Shown here one piece after another: positions 25,903 through 33,757 of a stretch of 64,000 nucleotides of DNA. How positions within the stretch are numbered: position 1 is the stretch's first letter; the number at the start of each line of letters is the position of its first letter. Made by a program: the position numbers and the translations under genes. The notes beneath the pieces are model-generated. The model was not told where the DNA came from, ran no database searches, and saw nothing but the letters and a program-made list of their open reading frames with translations. This stretch comes from Leifsonia sp. CL147 (GTDB lineage Bacteria > Actinomycetota > Actinomycetes > Actinomycetales > Microbacteriaceae): contig NZ_FOTM01000003.1 in NCBI RefSeq assembly GCF_900114565.1, positions 156,674 through 220,673 on the forward strand, written 5' to 3'.

Positions 25903-27211
25903 TTCCGCCCCTCCTTCCGTTCACGATGCGGATGCTGCCGGTGGTGTCGGACGGCTCCGCGCGTTTCACGGGCTCGTCCTCGTCCTGACTTCGCCAGTCG
26001 TCGGGGAGTAGATAGTCGAGGATGTCGTCGATGGTCACCACCCCGACGAGGCGGTGCTTGTCGTCCACGACGGGAAGGGAGACCAGGTTGTACGAGGCGA
26101 GGATGCGCGACACCTCGGCAGCGGACGTGTCGGCCGTCACGGGCTCCAGCCCCGGGTCGAGCAGCGTGCCGAGCCGCACGTGCGGGGGGTAGCGCAGCAT
26201 CCGCTGGAAGTGCACGACGCCGAGGAAGCGTCCGGTCGGAGCCTCGTAGGGCGGAAGCGTGACGCACACGGCGGCGCCCAGCGCCGGCGCGAGCTCGTGA
26301 CGACGGATGAGTGCGAGTCCCTCGGCGACCGTGGCGTCGGCGGACACGATGATCGGCTCCGTCGTCATCAGGCCGCCGGCGGTGTCCGGGTTGTAGCTGA
26401 GGAGCATGCGGACGTCCTCGGCCTCCTCCGGCTCCATGAGCTCCAGGAGGTGCTCTCCGCGCTCATCCGACAGCTGCGCGATCAAGTCTGCTGCGTCGTC
26501 CGGCTGCATCTGGTCGAGCACGTCGGCGGCGCGGTCGTCGTCCAGCTGGGCGAGGATGTGGACCTGCTCGCTCTCCGGCATCTCCTCCAGGACATCGGCG
26601 AGCCGGTCGTCCGGCAGCTCTTCGGCGACCTCCAGCATCCGCTGCGGCGGCAGGTCGAGCAAGGTGTTGGCGAGGTCGGCCGGCTTCAGCTCGGAGTAGG
26701 TCGCGATCAGTTGCTCGGCGGACTGCGCCTCGCCGCGGTTCTGCTTCTCGCGGACCTCGTTCCAGGTGACGAACGTCGTCGCGCCCTTGGCGAAGGGGGA
26801 GCCGCCGGTCTTGGGCTTGCGCACGAACAGCTGGCTGATGGCCCAGTCGCCGCTGTCGCTGTCCTCGATCGCGACATCCTCGATGGTGGCCTCGCCGCTG
26901 CCGTCCGTGAAGACGACCCGCCGGCCCAGCAGCTCGGCGATCACCCGGACCTCGCCGCCGCGCTGCTCGAAGCGGCGCATGTTGATGATGCCGCTGGTGA
27001 TGATCTGGCCGCTGCCGATGCTGGTGACCCGGCCGATCGAGAGGAAGACGCGGCGCTTGCCGGGGATCTCCACGATCAGCCCGACCACGCGCGGCGGGTC
27101 GTTCTTGCGATACACCACGAGGACGTCGCGCACCCTGCCGACCCGGTCACCGACAGGGTCGAACACGGCCGTCCCGGCAAGACGGGCGACGAACACTCTG
27201 GTCGAACTCAC
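25889..27211 (-). CDS. PRC-barrel + MgtE_N + CBS domain protein (no transport domain)
   Basis: A 440-residue soluble protein. It has an N-terminal PRC-barrel-like region (VFVARLAGTAVFDPVGDRVG), a second barrel around residues 90-150, an MgtE intracellular N domain (LPDDRLADVLEEMPESEQVH with superhelical repeats, residues ~190-290), then two CBS motifs (residues ~290-400; GGLMTTEPIIVSADATVAEG and LPVVDDKHRLVGVVTIDDIL). The MgtE channel helices are missing, so it is more likely a Mg2+- or nucleotide-sensing partner than a transporter. The acidic D-D-R-A-A-D-V-L-D repeats would bind Mg2+. The start is GTG at 27209-27211, leaderless by its TAGGTT box. Confidence 0.85.
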   Translation of the reverse strand: MSSTRVFVARLAGTAVFDPVGDRVGRVRDVLVVYRKNDPPRVVGLIVEIPGKRRVFLSIGRVTSIGSGQIITSGIINMRRFEQRGGEVRVIAELLGRRVVFTDGSGEATIEDVAIEDSDSGDWAISQLFVRKPKTGGSPFAKGATTFVTWNEVREKQNRGEAQSAEQLIATYSELKPADLANTLLDLPPQRMLEVAEELPDDRLADVLEEMPESEQVHILAQLDDDRAADVLDQMQPDDAADLIAQLSDERGEHLLELMEPEEAEDVRMLLSYNPDTAGGLMTTEPIIVSADATVAEGLALIRRHELAPALGAAVCVTLPPYEAPTGRFLGVVHFQRMLRYPPHVRLGTLLDPGLEPVTADTSAAEVSRILASYNLVSLPVVDDKHRLVGVVTIDDILDYLLPDDWRSQDEDEPVKRAEPSDTTGSIRIVNGRRGGSGTR

Positions 27212-27217
27212 CCTAAT

Positions 27218-27223
27218 AACCTA
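27218..27223 (-). promoter_or_regulatory. -10 box (TAGGTT) of the MgtE_N/CBS - DUF1003 - mrp operon
   Basis: TAGGTT ends six bases before the GTG at 27211. Confidence 0.6.
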
Positions 27224-27277
27224 AGCCCTCACGGGTGATCGGGGGCTGTTTCCCGTACGGCGCCCGGGCTCGGATGG

Positions 27278-27283
27278 GACAAT
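27278..27283 (+). promoter_or_regulatory. -10 box (GACAAT) of the general stress protein gene
   Basis: GACAAT ends six bases before the ATG at 27290. It is divergent from the MgtE_N operon. Confidence 0.5.
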
Positions 27284-27289
27284 GGCGGA

Positions 27290-27895
27290 ATGAGCACACC
27301 TGGTCCGATGAACGGCCGCAACCGTCTCCTCTTTCCGACCCTGCCGCGGGGCGAGATCGTCGCCACGTTCGAGACCTACCCCGAGGCGCAGCAGGCGGTC
27401 GACGTGCTCGCCCGTGCGGACTTCCCCGTCGACAAGGTCTCGATCCTCGGGAGCGACCTGAAGAGCGTCGAGCGCGTCACCGGCAAGCTGACCTGGGGCC
27501 GGGTCGCGCTGGCCGGCGCCGCGTCCGGTGCGTGGCTCGGCATCTTCTTCGGGCTGCTGCTCATCGTCTTCTCGCCGACGGTCAGCCTGGCGTTCGTCCT
27601 CGCCGCGCTCCTGATGGGCGCGGGCTTCGGGATGCTGTTCGGCCTGGTCTCGTACGCGATCAACCGCCGGCGCCGCGACTACACCTCCGTCATGCAGGTG
27701 ATCGCTACCAGCTACTCGGTGCTCGTCGACTCCGAGCTCGGCAACCGGGCCCGCAACCTTCTGGAGAGCGGAGGCGCTGCCGAGCACGCCGCCACCGCTC
27801 CCGGATGGACGCCGCCCGCCCAGCCGCAGCATCCCTCCGACCCGCCGCCGGCTCCGCCCGCCGGCGACGACAACCCTCCGGCGCCGCCCGCATGA
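27290..27895 (+). CDS. General stress protein 17M-like domain membrane protein
   Basis: A 201-residue protein. Residues 20-65 are the GSP17M (YflT-like) domain: GEIVATFETYPEAQQAVDVL and VDKVSILGSDLKSVERVTGK. Two adjacent hydrophobic helices follow (ALAGAASGAWLGIFFGLLLI and VLAALLMGAGFGMLFGLVS), then a cytosolic segment and a disordered Pro-rich tail of about 40 residues. Function is unknown. It is the last member of a block similar to mycobacterial Rv1229c-Rv1234 (from memory). The start is ATG at 27290. Confidence 0.85.
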   Translation: MSTPGPMNGRNRLLFPTLPRGEIVATFETYPEAQQAVDVLARADFPVDKVSILGSDLKSVERVTGKLTWGRVALAGAASGAWLGIFFGLLLIVFSPTVSLAFVLAALLMGAGFGMLFGLVSYAINRRRRDYTSVMQVIATSYSVLVDSELGNRARNLLESGGAAEHAATAPGWTPPAQPQHPSDPPPAPPAGDDNPPAPPA

Positions 27896-27932
27896 CGCCA
27901 CCGGCATAACGCCGCCGGGGGAGAGGTGAGCG

Positions 27933-29546
27933 TCAGCTCGAGAGGCGTCGCACCCAGGCCTCGACATCGTCGGCCGTGCGCGGGATGGCGACGGAGAGGT
28001 TCTCCGCGCCGTCCTCGGTGACGAGGATGTTGTCCTCGATCCGCACGCCGATGCCGCGGAACCGCTCCGGCACAGTGAGGTCGTCGGGCTGGAAGTACAG
28101 TCCCGGCTCGATGGTGAAGACCATCCCAGGCTGCAGCACGCCGTCCAGGTACAGTTCGCGGCGCGCCTGCGCGCAGTCGTGGACGTCGAGGCCGAGGTGG
28201 TGGCTGGTCCCGTGCACCATGTACCGGCGGTGCTGCTGGTTCTCCGCGTCCAGCGCCTCCTCGGCGCTCACCGGCAGCAGCCCCCACTCGGCGGTGCGCC
28301 GGGCGACGACCTCCATCGCCGCCGCGTGGATCTCGCGGAACCGGATACCCGGCCGGACGATGGCGAACGCCGCATCCGCCGCCTCCAGCACCGCTTCGTA
28401 GATCAGGCGCTGCGTCTCGGTGAAGGTGCCGTCGATCGGGAAGGTGCGTGTGATGTCGGCCGTGTAGTAGCTGTCCAGCTCGACGCCCGCATCCAGGAGG
28501 ATGAGGTCGCCTGGCACCACCGGACCGTCGTTGCGCGTCCAGTGCAGGATGCACGCGTGCGGTCCGCTCGCCGCGATCGTGTCGTAGCCGACCGCGTTGC
28601 CGTCGGCGCGGGCGCGCCCGTTGAAGACACCCTCCACGAGCCGCTCGCCGCGGGGATGCGTGGTGATGCGCGGAAGGTCGGCGATGACGTCGTCGAAACC
28701 GCGCGCTGTGGCAGCGACGGCCGCGCGCAGTTCGCCGATCTCGAAGTCGTCCTTCACCAGGCGCAGCTCGGACAGGTCGCGGGCGAGCCGGTCGTCGTCG
28801 CCGTGGTCTTCGGGGTCGCGCTCGCCGTCGGTGTCGTCCCAGAGCAGCATGCGCGCGCCGTCCACCTCGTCGGTGATCGCCGGGTCGGCCTCGCGCAGGA
28901 CGACCGTCTCCCCGTCGACGGTGTCGAGCACCGACCGCACCTCGGCGATGCCGCGCGTGGGCAGAGCGAGGTCGCTCGCGACCTGCGCGAGCGAGGGGCG
29001 GGGGCCGATCCAGAACTCGCCGATCTCGGGGTTCGCGTAGAACTCGTCGGAGTCGCGCCCCGCACGCTCCCGGAAGTACAGCGTCGCTTCGTGACCGGTC
29101 GCCGTCGGCTCGAGCACGAGAACGCTTCCCGGTTCGGCGTCAGAGCCCCACCCGGTCAGGTGGGCGAAGGCCGAGTGCGCCCGGAAGGGGAAGTCGGTGT
29201 CGTTCGAACGCTGCTTCAGCCTCCCTGCGGGGACGATGAGCCGCTTGCCCGGGAAGAGCTCGGACACCCGCGCCCGGCGAGCGGCGGCGTACTGCGCCTG
29301 CCTGCGGGGCTCGGGGAGGACCTCCGGCCTCGACGCCCAGCCGCTCGCGATGTAGCGGCGGAAGGTGTCGGAGCCGGGCGTGGTCGAGCGGTTCTGTGTC
29401 GCGCGCGGCGCCTGCTCCGTCTCTGCGGCCGCGGGGGTCGCTGCGGTCTCGGGGGTCGCTGCGGTCTCCGGGGTCCCTGCGGTCGCGGGGGTCGCTGCGG
29501 TCTCCGGGGTCTCTGCGGTCGCGGGGCTGGTCGGCTGGGAGGACAT
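27933..29546 (-). CDS. pepP: Xaa-Pro aminopeptidase (aminopeptidase P, M24B)
   Basis: A 537-residue dimetal exopeptidase that removes an N-terminal residue preceding proline. After a low-complexity 60-residue tail, the AMP_N domain (SNDTDFPFRAHSAFAHLTGW) and the pita-bread domain follow. Metal ligands are visible in LLDAGVELDSYYTADITRTF (two Asp), HGTSHHLGLDVHD (His), FTIEPGLYF (Glu) and GIGVRIEDNILVT (Glu). The start MSSQPT is ATG at 29544-29546, with AAGAAT 6 nt upstream. The T-P-E-T-A-A repeats lie between start and first domain, suggesting a slippage-prone tail; a downstream start after the tail cannot be excluded. Confidence 0.92.
   Translation of the reverse strand: MSSQPTSPATAETPETAATPATAGTPETAATPETAATPAAAETEQAPRATQNRSTTPGSDTFRRYIASGWASRPEVLPEPRRQAQYAAARRARVSELFPGKRLIVPAGRLKQRSNDTDFPFRAHSAFAHLTGWGSDAEPGSVLVLEPTATGHEATLYFRERAGRDSDEFYANPEIGEFWIGPRPSLAQVASDLALPTRGIAEVRSVLDTVDGETVVLREADPAITDEVDGARMLLWDDTDGERDPEDHGDDDRLARDLSELRLVKDDFEIGELRAAVAATARGFDDVIADLPRITTHPRGERLVEGVFNGRARADGNAVGYDTIAASGPHACILHWTRNDGPVVPGDLILLDAGVELDSYYTADITRTFPIDGTFTETQRLIYEAVLEAADAAFAIVRPGIRFREIHAAAMEVVARRTAEWGLLPVSAEEALDAENQQHRRYMVHGTSHHLGLDVHDCAQARRELYLDGVLQPGMVFTIEPGLYFQPDDLTVPERFRGIGVRIEDNILVTEDGAENLSVAIPRTADDVEAWVRRLSS
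29425..29532 (-). repeat. 18-bp in-frame tandem repeat (six copies) in the pepP 5' end
   Basis: Units of the type GCGGTCTCCGGGGTCSCT start every 18 bp from 29425; on the minus strand they encode six-residue Ala/Thr/Pro/Glu blocks. Confidence 0.9.
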
Positions 29547-29552
29547 GGTCTC

Positions 29553-29558
29553 ATTCTT
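29553..29558 (-). promoter_or_regulatory. Weak -10 candidate (AAGAAT) of pepP
   Basis: AAGAAT keeps A2 and T6 and ends six bases before the ATG at 29546. Confidence 0.3.
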
Positions 29559-29646
29559 CCACCCGCCGCCGACGGCGCGCCGATGACCGCTTCGGCCTCG
29601 GTCCCATGCATGCATTGCGGCCACCCGCGGCCGTGGCGCCGCCTCC

Positions 29647-29652
29647 TAGGAT
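29647..29652 (+). promoter_or_regulatory. -10 box (TAGGAT) of the PHP gene
   Basis: TAGGAT ends seven bases before the ATG at 29660; a leaderless start is predicted. Confidence 0.6.
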
Positions 29653-29659
29653 GGTCACC

Positions 29660-30532
29660 ATGGTTGATGCGCGACGGTTCCGTGGCCCCGTCGACCTGCA
29701 CACCCACTCCAGCGTCTCCGACGGCACGGAGACCCCGGCCGAACTCGTCCGCGCGGCGGCAGCGGCCGGCCTCGGCACCGTCGCCCTGACGGATCACGAT
29801 TCGACCGCGGGATGGATGGACGCGGCGGCGGAAGGTCAGCGGGTCGGCGTCACCGTCGTCCCCGGCATGGAGTTGTCCACCCGGATCGAGTTCGCCAGCG
29901 TCCACATGCTCGGGTACCTCTTCGACCCGACGGACGAGGCGCTCACGGCCGAGACGGTCCGCATCCGGGATGGCCGGATGCGCCGGGCCGAAGACATGGT
30001 CCGCCGCATCTCGGAGGACTACGACATCACCTGGGACGACGTGCTCGCCCAGGCGACGGAGGGCGCTACCGTCGGCCGTCCGCACATCGCGGACGCGCTC
30101 GTCGCACGGGGCCTCGCCTCCGATCGGAGCGCTGCGTTCGCGGGCATCCTGCACTGGCGCAGCGGCTACTTCCAGCCGCACTACGCACCGGACCCGCTGA
30201 CCGGCGTGCGGCTCATCCGCGGCGCCGGCGGGCTCCCGGTGCTCGCGCATCCGGCGACGGGAGGACGGGGCCGGGTCATCCCGGAGGACCGGCTGCGCCG
30301 GCTCGTCGACGCCGGACTCTTCGGGCTGGAGCTCGATCACCGCGAGAACAAGGCCGACGGCGTCGAGCGGCTGCGCGAGCTGGCGGGGCGTTACGGCCTC
30401 CGGATCACCGGCTCCAGCGACTACCACGGGGCAGGAAAGCCGAACCGGCTGGGCGAGAGGACGACCGATCCGTCGGTCGTGGACGCGATGATCGAAGAAG
30501 CGACAGGCGCGTCGCCTTTCTACGCTCCCTGA
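29660..30532 (+). CDS. PHP-domain phosphoesterase (nucleoside bisphosphate / 5'-3' exonuclease-like)
   Basis: A 290-residue metal-dependent phosphoesterase. PHP metal ligands are present in order: DLHTHSSVSDGTETPAEL (HxH), ALTDHDSTAGW (DH), VPGMELSTRIEF (Glu), HMLGYLFD (His), PVLAHPATGG (His), ELDHRENKAD and GSSDYHGAGKPNRLGE (Asp-x-His). The layout is that of the YciV/RNase AM and TrpH-like group, which hydrolyse 3',5'-nucleoside bisphosphates or short RNA. The start is ATG at 29660, from the -10 spacing, although the frame is open upstream. The gene is monocistronic. Confidence 0.88.
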   Translation: MVDARRFRGPVDLHTHSSVSDGTETPAELVRAAAAAGLGTVALTDHDSTAGWMDAAAEGQRVGVTVVPGMELSTRIEFASVHMLGYLFDPTDEALTAETVRIRDGRMRRAEDMVRRISEDYDITWDDVLAQATEGATVGRPHIADALVARGLASDRSAAFAGILHWRSGYFQPHYAPDPLTGVRLIRGAGGLPVLAHPATGGRGRVIPEDRLRRLVDAGLFGLELDHRENKADGVERLRELAGRYGLRITGSSDYHGAGKPNRLGERTTDPSVVDAMIEEATGASPFYAP

Positions 30533-30543
30533 CCCTGTGCCCG

Positions 30544-30549
30544 TAGCCT
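30544..30549 (+). promoter_or_regulatory. -10 box (TAGCCT) of the secreted coiled-coil protein gene
   Basis: TAGCCT lies 53 bp before the GTG start, leaving a leader of about 47 nt. Confidence 0.4.
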
Positions 30550-30602
30550 GGGGGAGGGGATTCGAGAAACACGCAGTCGGGGCGAGAAGGCGAGGTGCGC
30601 GG

Positions 30603-31730
30603 GTGAGACGGTTCTGGCGAGGATCGGCGGTCGCGATCGCCCTGACGGCGGCGCTCGTGGTGGCGACGGGCGCGACGCCCGCGCTCGCCGACTCCTACCC
30701 CTCGTGGGATGACGTGCAGGCCGCGAAGAACAACGCGGCCGCCGCCCAGGCCGAGGTGGACCGGATCAACGGGCTGCTGGCGAGCCTCCAGACTGCGGCG
30801 AACGCGGCGGGCGACCTCGCGGTCAAGCGCCTCGGTGAGTACGGAGCCGCCGAGGCGGCCCTGAAGGCGGCGACGGACAAGGCGCAGGACCTGGCGCAGA
30901 AGGCCCAGGATGCGGCCGCGAAAGCGGATCAGCTGAAGGCGCAGAGCGGGAGGCTCGCCGAGCAACTCACCCGGGCGGGCAGCTCCGGCGTGTCCCTGCG
31001 ATTGTTCCTGAGCCCGGATGCGTCCGGCTCGGACTCGCTGCTCTACCAGCTGGGGGCCGTGTCCAAGCTGGCCGACCAGTCCAGCTCCCTGTTCGCGCAG
31101 GCCACGGCCCAGCGCAACGTCGCAACGTCGCTGAGCGCGCAGGCGACCGATGCGGAGAAGGTGCGCGATCAGCTTGCGACGGCCGCCAAGAAGGCGCTCG
31201 AGGTGGCCACCGCCGCGAAGCAGGCGGCCGACGCCCAGCTGGCCGACCAGAAGCAGCACGCGAACACCCTCTATGCGCAGCTCGCCACGCTGAAGAACAC
31301 GGTGGCGGCTGTCGAGGAGAAGTTCGCGGAGGGCCAGGCGGCGGCCGCTGCGGCGGCCGCGGCGGCGAACCCGGGTGGAAGCGCCGACGGCTTCGCGCCG
31401 CCACCCGGCATGAACGTGGACCCGGCGGCTGCGCAGGCCTACGCCTCCAGCCGGCTCGGGGCATACGGCTGGGGCGGCGACCAGATGGACTGCCTGATCA
31501 AGCTCTGGAACCACGAGTCGGGCTGGCGCGCGGACGCCTACAACACCTCGAGCGGCGCCTACGGCATCCCGCAGGCCTGGCCGGCGAGCAAGATGTCGTC
31601 CGCCGGCCCCGACTGGATGACGAACCAGAACACGCAGGTGAACTGGGGTCTCGACTACATCAACCGTTCCTACGGCTCTCCGTGCCGAGCCTGGAACTTC
31701 GAGATGAGCCACGACCCCAACTGGTACTGA
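30603..31730 (+). CDS. Secreted coiled-coil protein with C-terminal lytic-transglycosylase-like domain
   Basis: A 375-residue exported protein. Residues 1-30 form a signal peptide (RRFWRGSAVAIALTAALVVA, cleavage near ALA-DS). Residues ~35-255 are almost continuous Ala/Lys/Gln/Glu-rich coiled coil, as in NlpC/P60 and FtsX-partner hydrolases. A Pro/Gly hinge follows, then a lysozyme-like C-terminal domain (~290-375): CLIKLWNHESGWRADAYN has the likely catalytic Glu, and SSGAYGIPQAWPASKM and DWGLDYI-type elements fit transglycosylase SLT domains. Two Cys in that domain (DQMDCL, SPCRAW) may form a disulfide. It probably remodels peptidoglycan outside the cell. The start is GTG at 30603. Confidence 0.82.
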   Translation: MRRFWRGSAVAIALTAALVVATGATPALADSYPSWDDVQAAKNNAAAAQAEVDRINGLLASLQTAANAAGDLAVKRLGEYGAAEAALKAATDKAQDLAQKAQDAAAKADQLKAQSGRLAEQLTRAGSSGVSLRLFLSPDASGSDSLLYQLGAVSKLADQSSSLFAQATAQRNVATSLSAQATDAEKVRDQLATAAKKALEVATAAKQAADAQLADQKQHANTLYAQLATLKNTVAAVEEKFAEGQAAAAAAAAAANPGGSADGFAPPPGMNVDPAAAQAYASSRLGAYGWGGDQMDCLIKLWNHESGWRADAYNTSSGAYGIPQAWPASKMSSAGPDWMTNQNTQVNWGLDYINRSYGSPCRAWNFEMSHDPNWY

Positions 31731-31777
31731 CCTGCGCCGCGCCGCGCGCCGCGCCGCCGCGCGCCGCGCCGTGCCGT

Positions 31778-32054
31778 GCACATTCGTCACGAATGTGCAC
31801 TTAGACCGCCGAAATCGCGACATTCGTGACGAATGTGAGAGTCCGCCGGTCTGGCAGCGCCGGCCTCATCTCCCGCGCGGGCGCGACATTCGTCACGAAT
31901 GTGCACTTAGACCGCCGAAATCGTGACATTCGTGACGAATGTGCGCTCTGACCCCGCGTGCGAGACTCGTGGCGAGTGCGCGCTCTGACCTGGCGCGAGA
32001 TTCGTCACGAATGTGCGCTTCGGCCGAGCGAAACGCGACATTCGTGACGAATGT
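31778..32054. repeat. Array of 17-21 bp palindromes (ACATTCGTSACGAATGT) in three pairs
   Basis: Perfect or near-perfect palindromes lie at 31780-31796, 31820-31836, 31886-31902, 31926-31942, 31998-32014 (one change) and 32038-32054, with a diverged copy near 31965-31977. They pair with exactly 40-bp spacing. Within each pair the first copy has C at the centre and the second has G. The first two pairs also share the intervening 23 bp (contains CTTAGACCGCCGAAATCG). The array fills the 336-bp gap between the convergent lytic-protein and DEAD-helicase genes, together with a GC-only stretch at 31735-31775. No gene is seen in it. Confidence 0.9.
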
Positions 32055-32066
32055 CGGGCGGGTGGG

Positions 32067-33632
32067 TCAGCTGGCGGGGGCCGCGGGGGCGCCCCCGCGC
32101 GAGTGGCGACGGCGGCGACGCGGGGCGCTGTTGCCGTCGCGGTGCTGTGCGCCGCCTCCGTCGTGCGTCCCGGCGGCGGCCTTCGGCTCGCCGGCCTCGG
32201 CCGACGCCGCGTCCTGGCCGCCGGCGTGCTGGCCGGCGCCGCTCTGGCCGCCGGCGTGCTGGCCGGCGCCGCTCTGGCCGCCGGCGTGCTGGCCGGCGCC
32301 GCGCTGGCCGCCGGCGTGCTCGCCTGCACCGCCCTGACCGGATCCGCGGGTTCGACGACGGTCGCGGCCGCCGGAGCGGTCACCGCCCTCGGGCCGGGTG
32401 GAGTCCGTGCGGCCGCCTCGCGGCGTCTCGGCGACCTTGACGGCCGGCGTCGGCTTCAACCGGCCCTTGACGCCCTGCGGGATGTCGAGGTCGCTGAACA
32501 GGTGCGGCGACGACGAGTACGTCTCGGTCGGATCAGGCTGACCGAACTCGAGCGCCTTGTTGATGAGGGCCCACTTGTGGAGGTCCTCCCAGTCGACGAA
32601 CGTGACCGCGATCCCGGTCTTGCCGGCGCGGCCGGTGCGGCCGGCGCGGTGCAGGTAGGTCTTCTCGTCGTCCGGGATGGTGTGGTTGATGACGTGCGTC
32701 ACATCGTCCACGTCGATACCGCGGGCGGCGACGTCCGTGGCGATCAGGATGTCCTTCTTGCCGGCCTTGAACGCGGCCATGGCCCGCTCGCGCTGCTCCT
32801 GGTTGAGGTCGCCGTGGACGGCGGCGGCGTTGAAGCCGCGGTCGTTGAGCTCCTCGACCAGCTTCGCGGCGGCGCGCTTGGTGCGGGTGAAGATCACGGT
32901 CTTGCCGCGGCCCTCCGCCTGCAGGATGCGCGCGATGACCTCGTCCTTGTCCAGCGAGTGGGCGCGGTAGATCAGGTGCTTGATGTTCGCCTGGATCTGG
33001 CCCTCGTCCGGATCGCTTGCCCGGATGTGCACCGGGCGGGTCATGAAGCGGCGCGCGAGCGCGACGATCGGGCCGGGCATGGTGGCCGAGAAGAGCATGG
33101 TGTGGCGGGTGGCCGGCGTCTGCGCGAACAGCTTCTCGATGTCGGCGAGGAAGCCGAGGTCGAGCATCTTGTCGGCCTCGTCCAGCACCATCTCCTGCAC
33201 GTTGCCGAGGTTCAGGAGGCGCTGCCCGGCGAGGTCGAGCAGACGGCCGGGCGTGCCGACGACGATCTGAGCGCCGCCCTTGAGCTGCGCGATCTGGCCC
33301 TCGTAGGCCTTGCCGCCGTAGATGCTGGCGATCGAGGTCGGACGGCCGGCTGCGGCGGTCTCGAGGTCTTCGTAGACCTGGATGGCCAGCTCGCGCGTCG
33401 GGACGACGACGAGTGCCTTCACGCCCGGCTCGGGATTGAGGCCGAGGCGCTGGATGAGCGGGAGGCCGAAGCCGAGCGTCTTGCCCGTTCCCGTCTTGGC
33501 CTGGCCGATGATGTCCTGCCCGGTGAGTGCGAGCGGGATCGTCTGGGTCTGGATGGGGAACGGCTCGATGATGCCCTTGGCGGCGAGCTGATCCACCATG
33601 TCCTGGTCGATGTTGAGTTCTGAGAAAGTCAC
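32067..33632 (-). CDS. DEAD-box ATP-dependent RNA helicase (RhlE/DeaD type)
   Basis: A 521-residue cytosolic RNA helicase for ribosome assembly or RNA decay. All core motifs are present: Q motif (PFPIQTQTIP), AKTGTGKT (I), PTRELA (Ia), GTPGR, DEAD (II), SAT (III), the VHGDLNQ region, ATDVAARGID (V) and HRAGRTGRAG (VI). The C-terminal ~130 residues are a basic Gly/Gln/Ala-rich tail holding four 10-residue repeats (GQHAGGQSGA), likely an RNA-binding low-complexity tail. The start is GTG at 33630-33632 (MTFSELN, as in relatives); an upstream GTG at 33668 is possible. It is divergent from the ferritin-like gene, as in mycobacteria. Confidence 0.92.
   Translation of the reverse strand: MTFSELNIDQDMVDQLAAKGIIEPFPIQTQTIPLALTGQDIIGQAKTGTGKTLGFGLPLIQRLGLNPEPGVKALVVVPTRELAIQVYEDLETAAAGRPTSIASIYGGKAYEGQIAQLKGGAQIVVGTPGRLLDLAGQRLLNLGNVQEMVLDEADKMLDLGFLADIEKLFAQTPATRHTMLFSATMPGPIVALARRFMTRPVHIRASDPDEGQIQANIKHLIYRAHSLDKDEVIARILQAEGRGKTVIFTRTKRAAAKLVEELNDRGFNAAAVHGDLNQEQRERAMAAFKAGKKDILIATDVAARGIDVDDVTHVINHTIPDDEKTYLHRAGRTGRAGKTGIAVTFVDWEDLHKWALINKALEFGQPDPTETYSSSPHLFSDLDIPQGVKGRLKPTPAVKVAETPRGGRTDSTRPEGGDRSGGRDRRRTRGSGQGGAGEHAGGQRGAGQHAGGQSGAGQHAGGQSGAGQHAGGQDAASAEAGEPKAAAGTHDGGGAQHRDGNSAPRRRRRHSRGGAPAAPAS
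32221..32340 (-). repeat. 30-bp in-frame tandem repeat (four copies) in the helicase tail
   Basis: Two identical 30-bp units at 32221 and 32251, a third with one change at 32281 and a diverged fourth at 32311. They encode the ten-residue Gly/Gln/His/Ala repeat of the RNA helicase tail. Confidence 0.95.
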
Positions 33633-33744
33633 GTGCGAAATGCCTGTCGATTCGATGGGAGGGTCCACGCCATGTTCTCTGTCGCAGGCGCAGGGCCGTC
33701 GATCCTGCGCCGACGGCGGTCAACAGCCTACTGGACCGGCCCGA

Positions 33745-33750
33745 TACACT
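33745..33750 (+). promoter_or_regulatory. -10 box (TACACT) of the ferritin-like gene
   Basis: TACACT ends seven bases before GTG 33758; a leaderless start is predicted. Confidence 0.55.
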
Positions 33751-33757
33751 GCTGTGC

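Noticed and set aside
31778-32054. CRISPR-like look of the regularly spaced palindromes
   Set aside because: Repeats are short palindromes in alternating form, spacers are themselves repeated, and no cas gene is present.
32013-33623. Plus-strand open frame across the DEAD-box helicase
   Set aside because: It is antisense to a complete helicase and is Val/Arg/Asp-rich with no domain.
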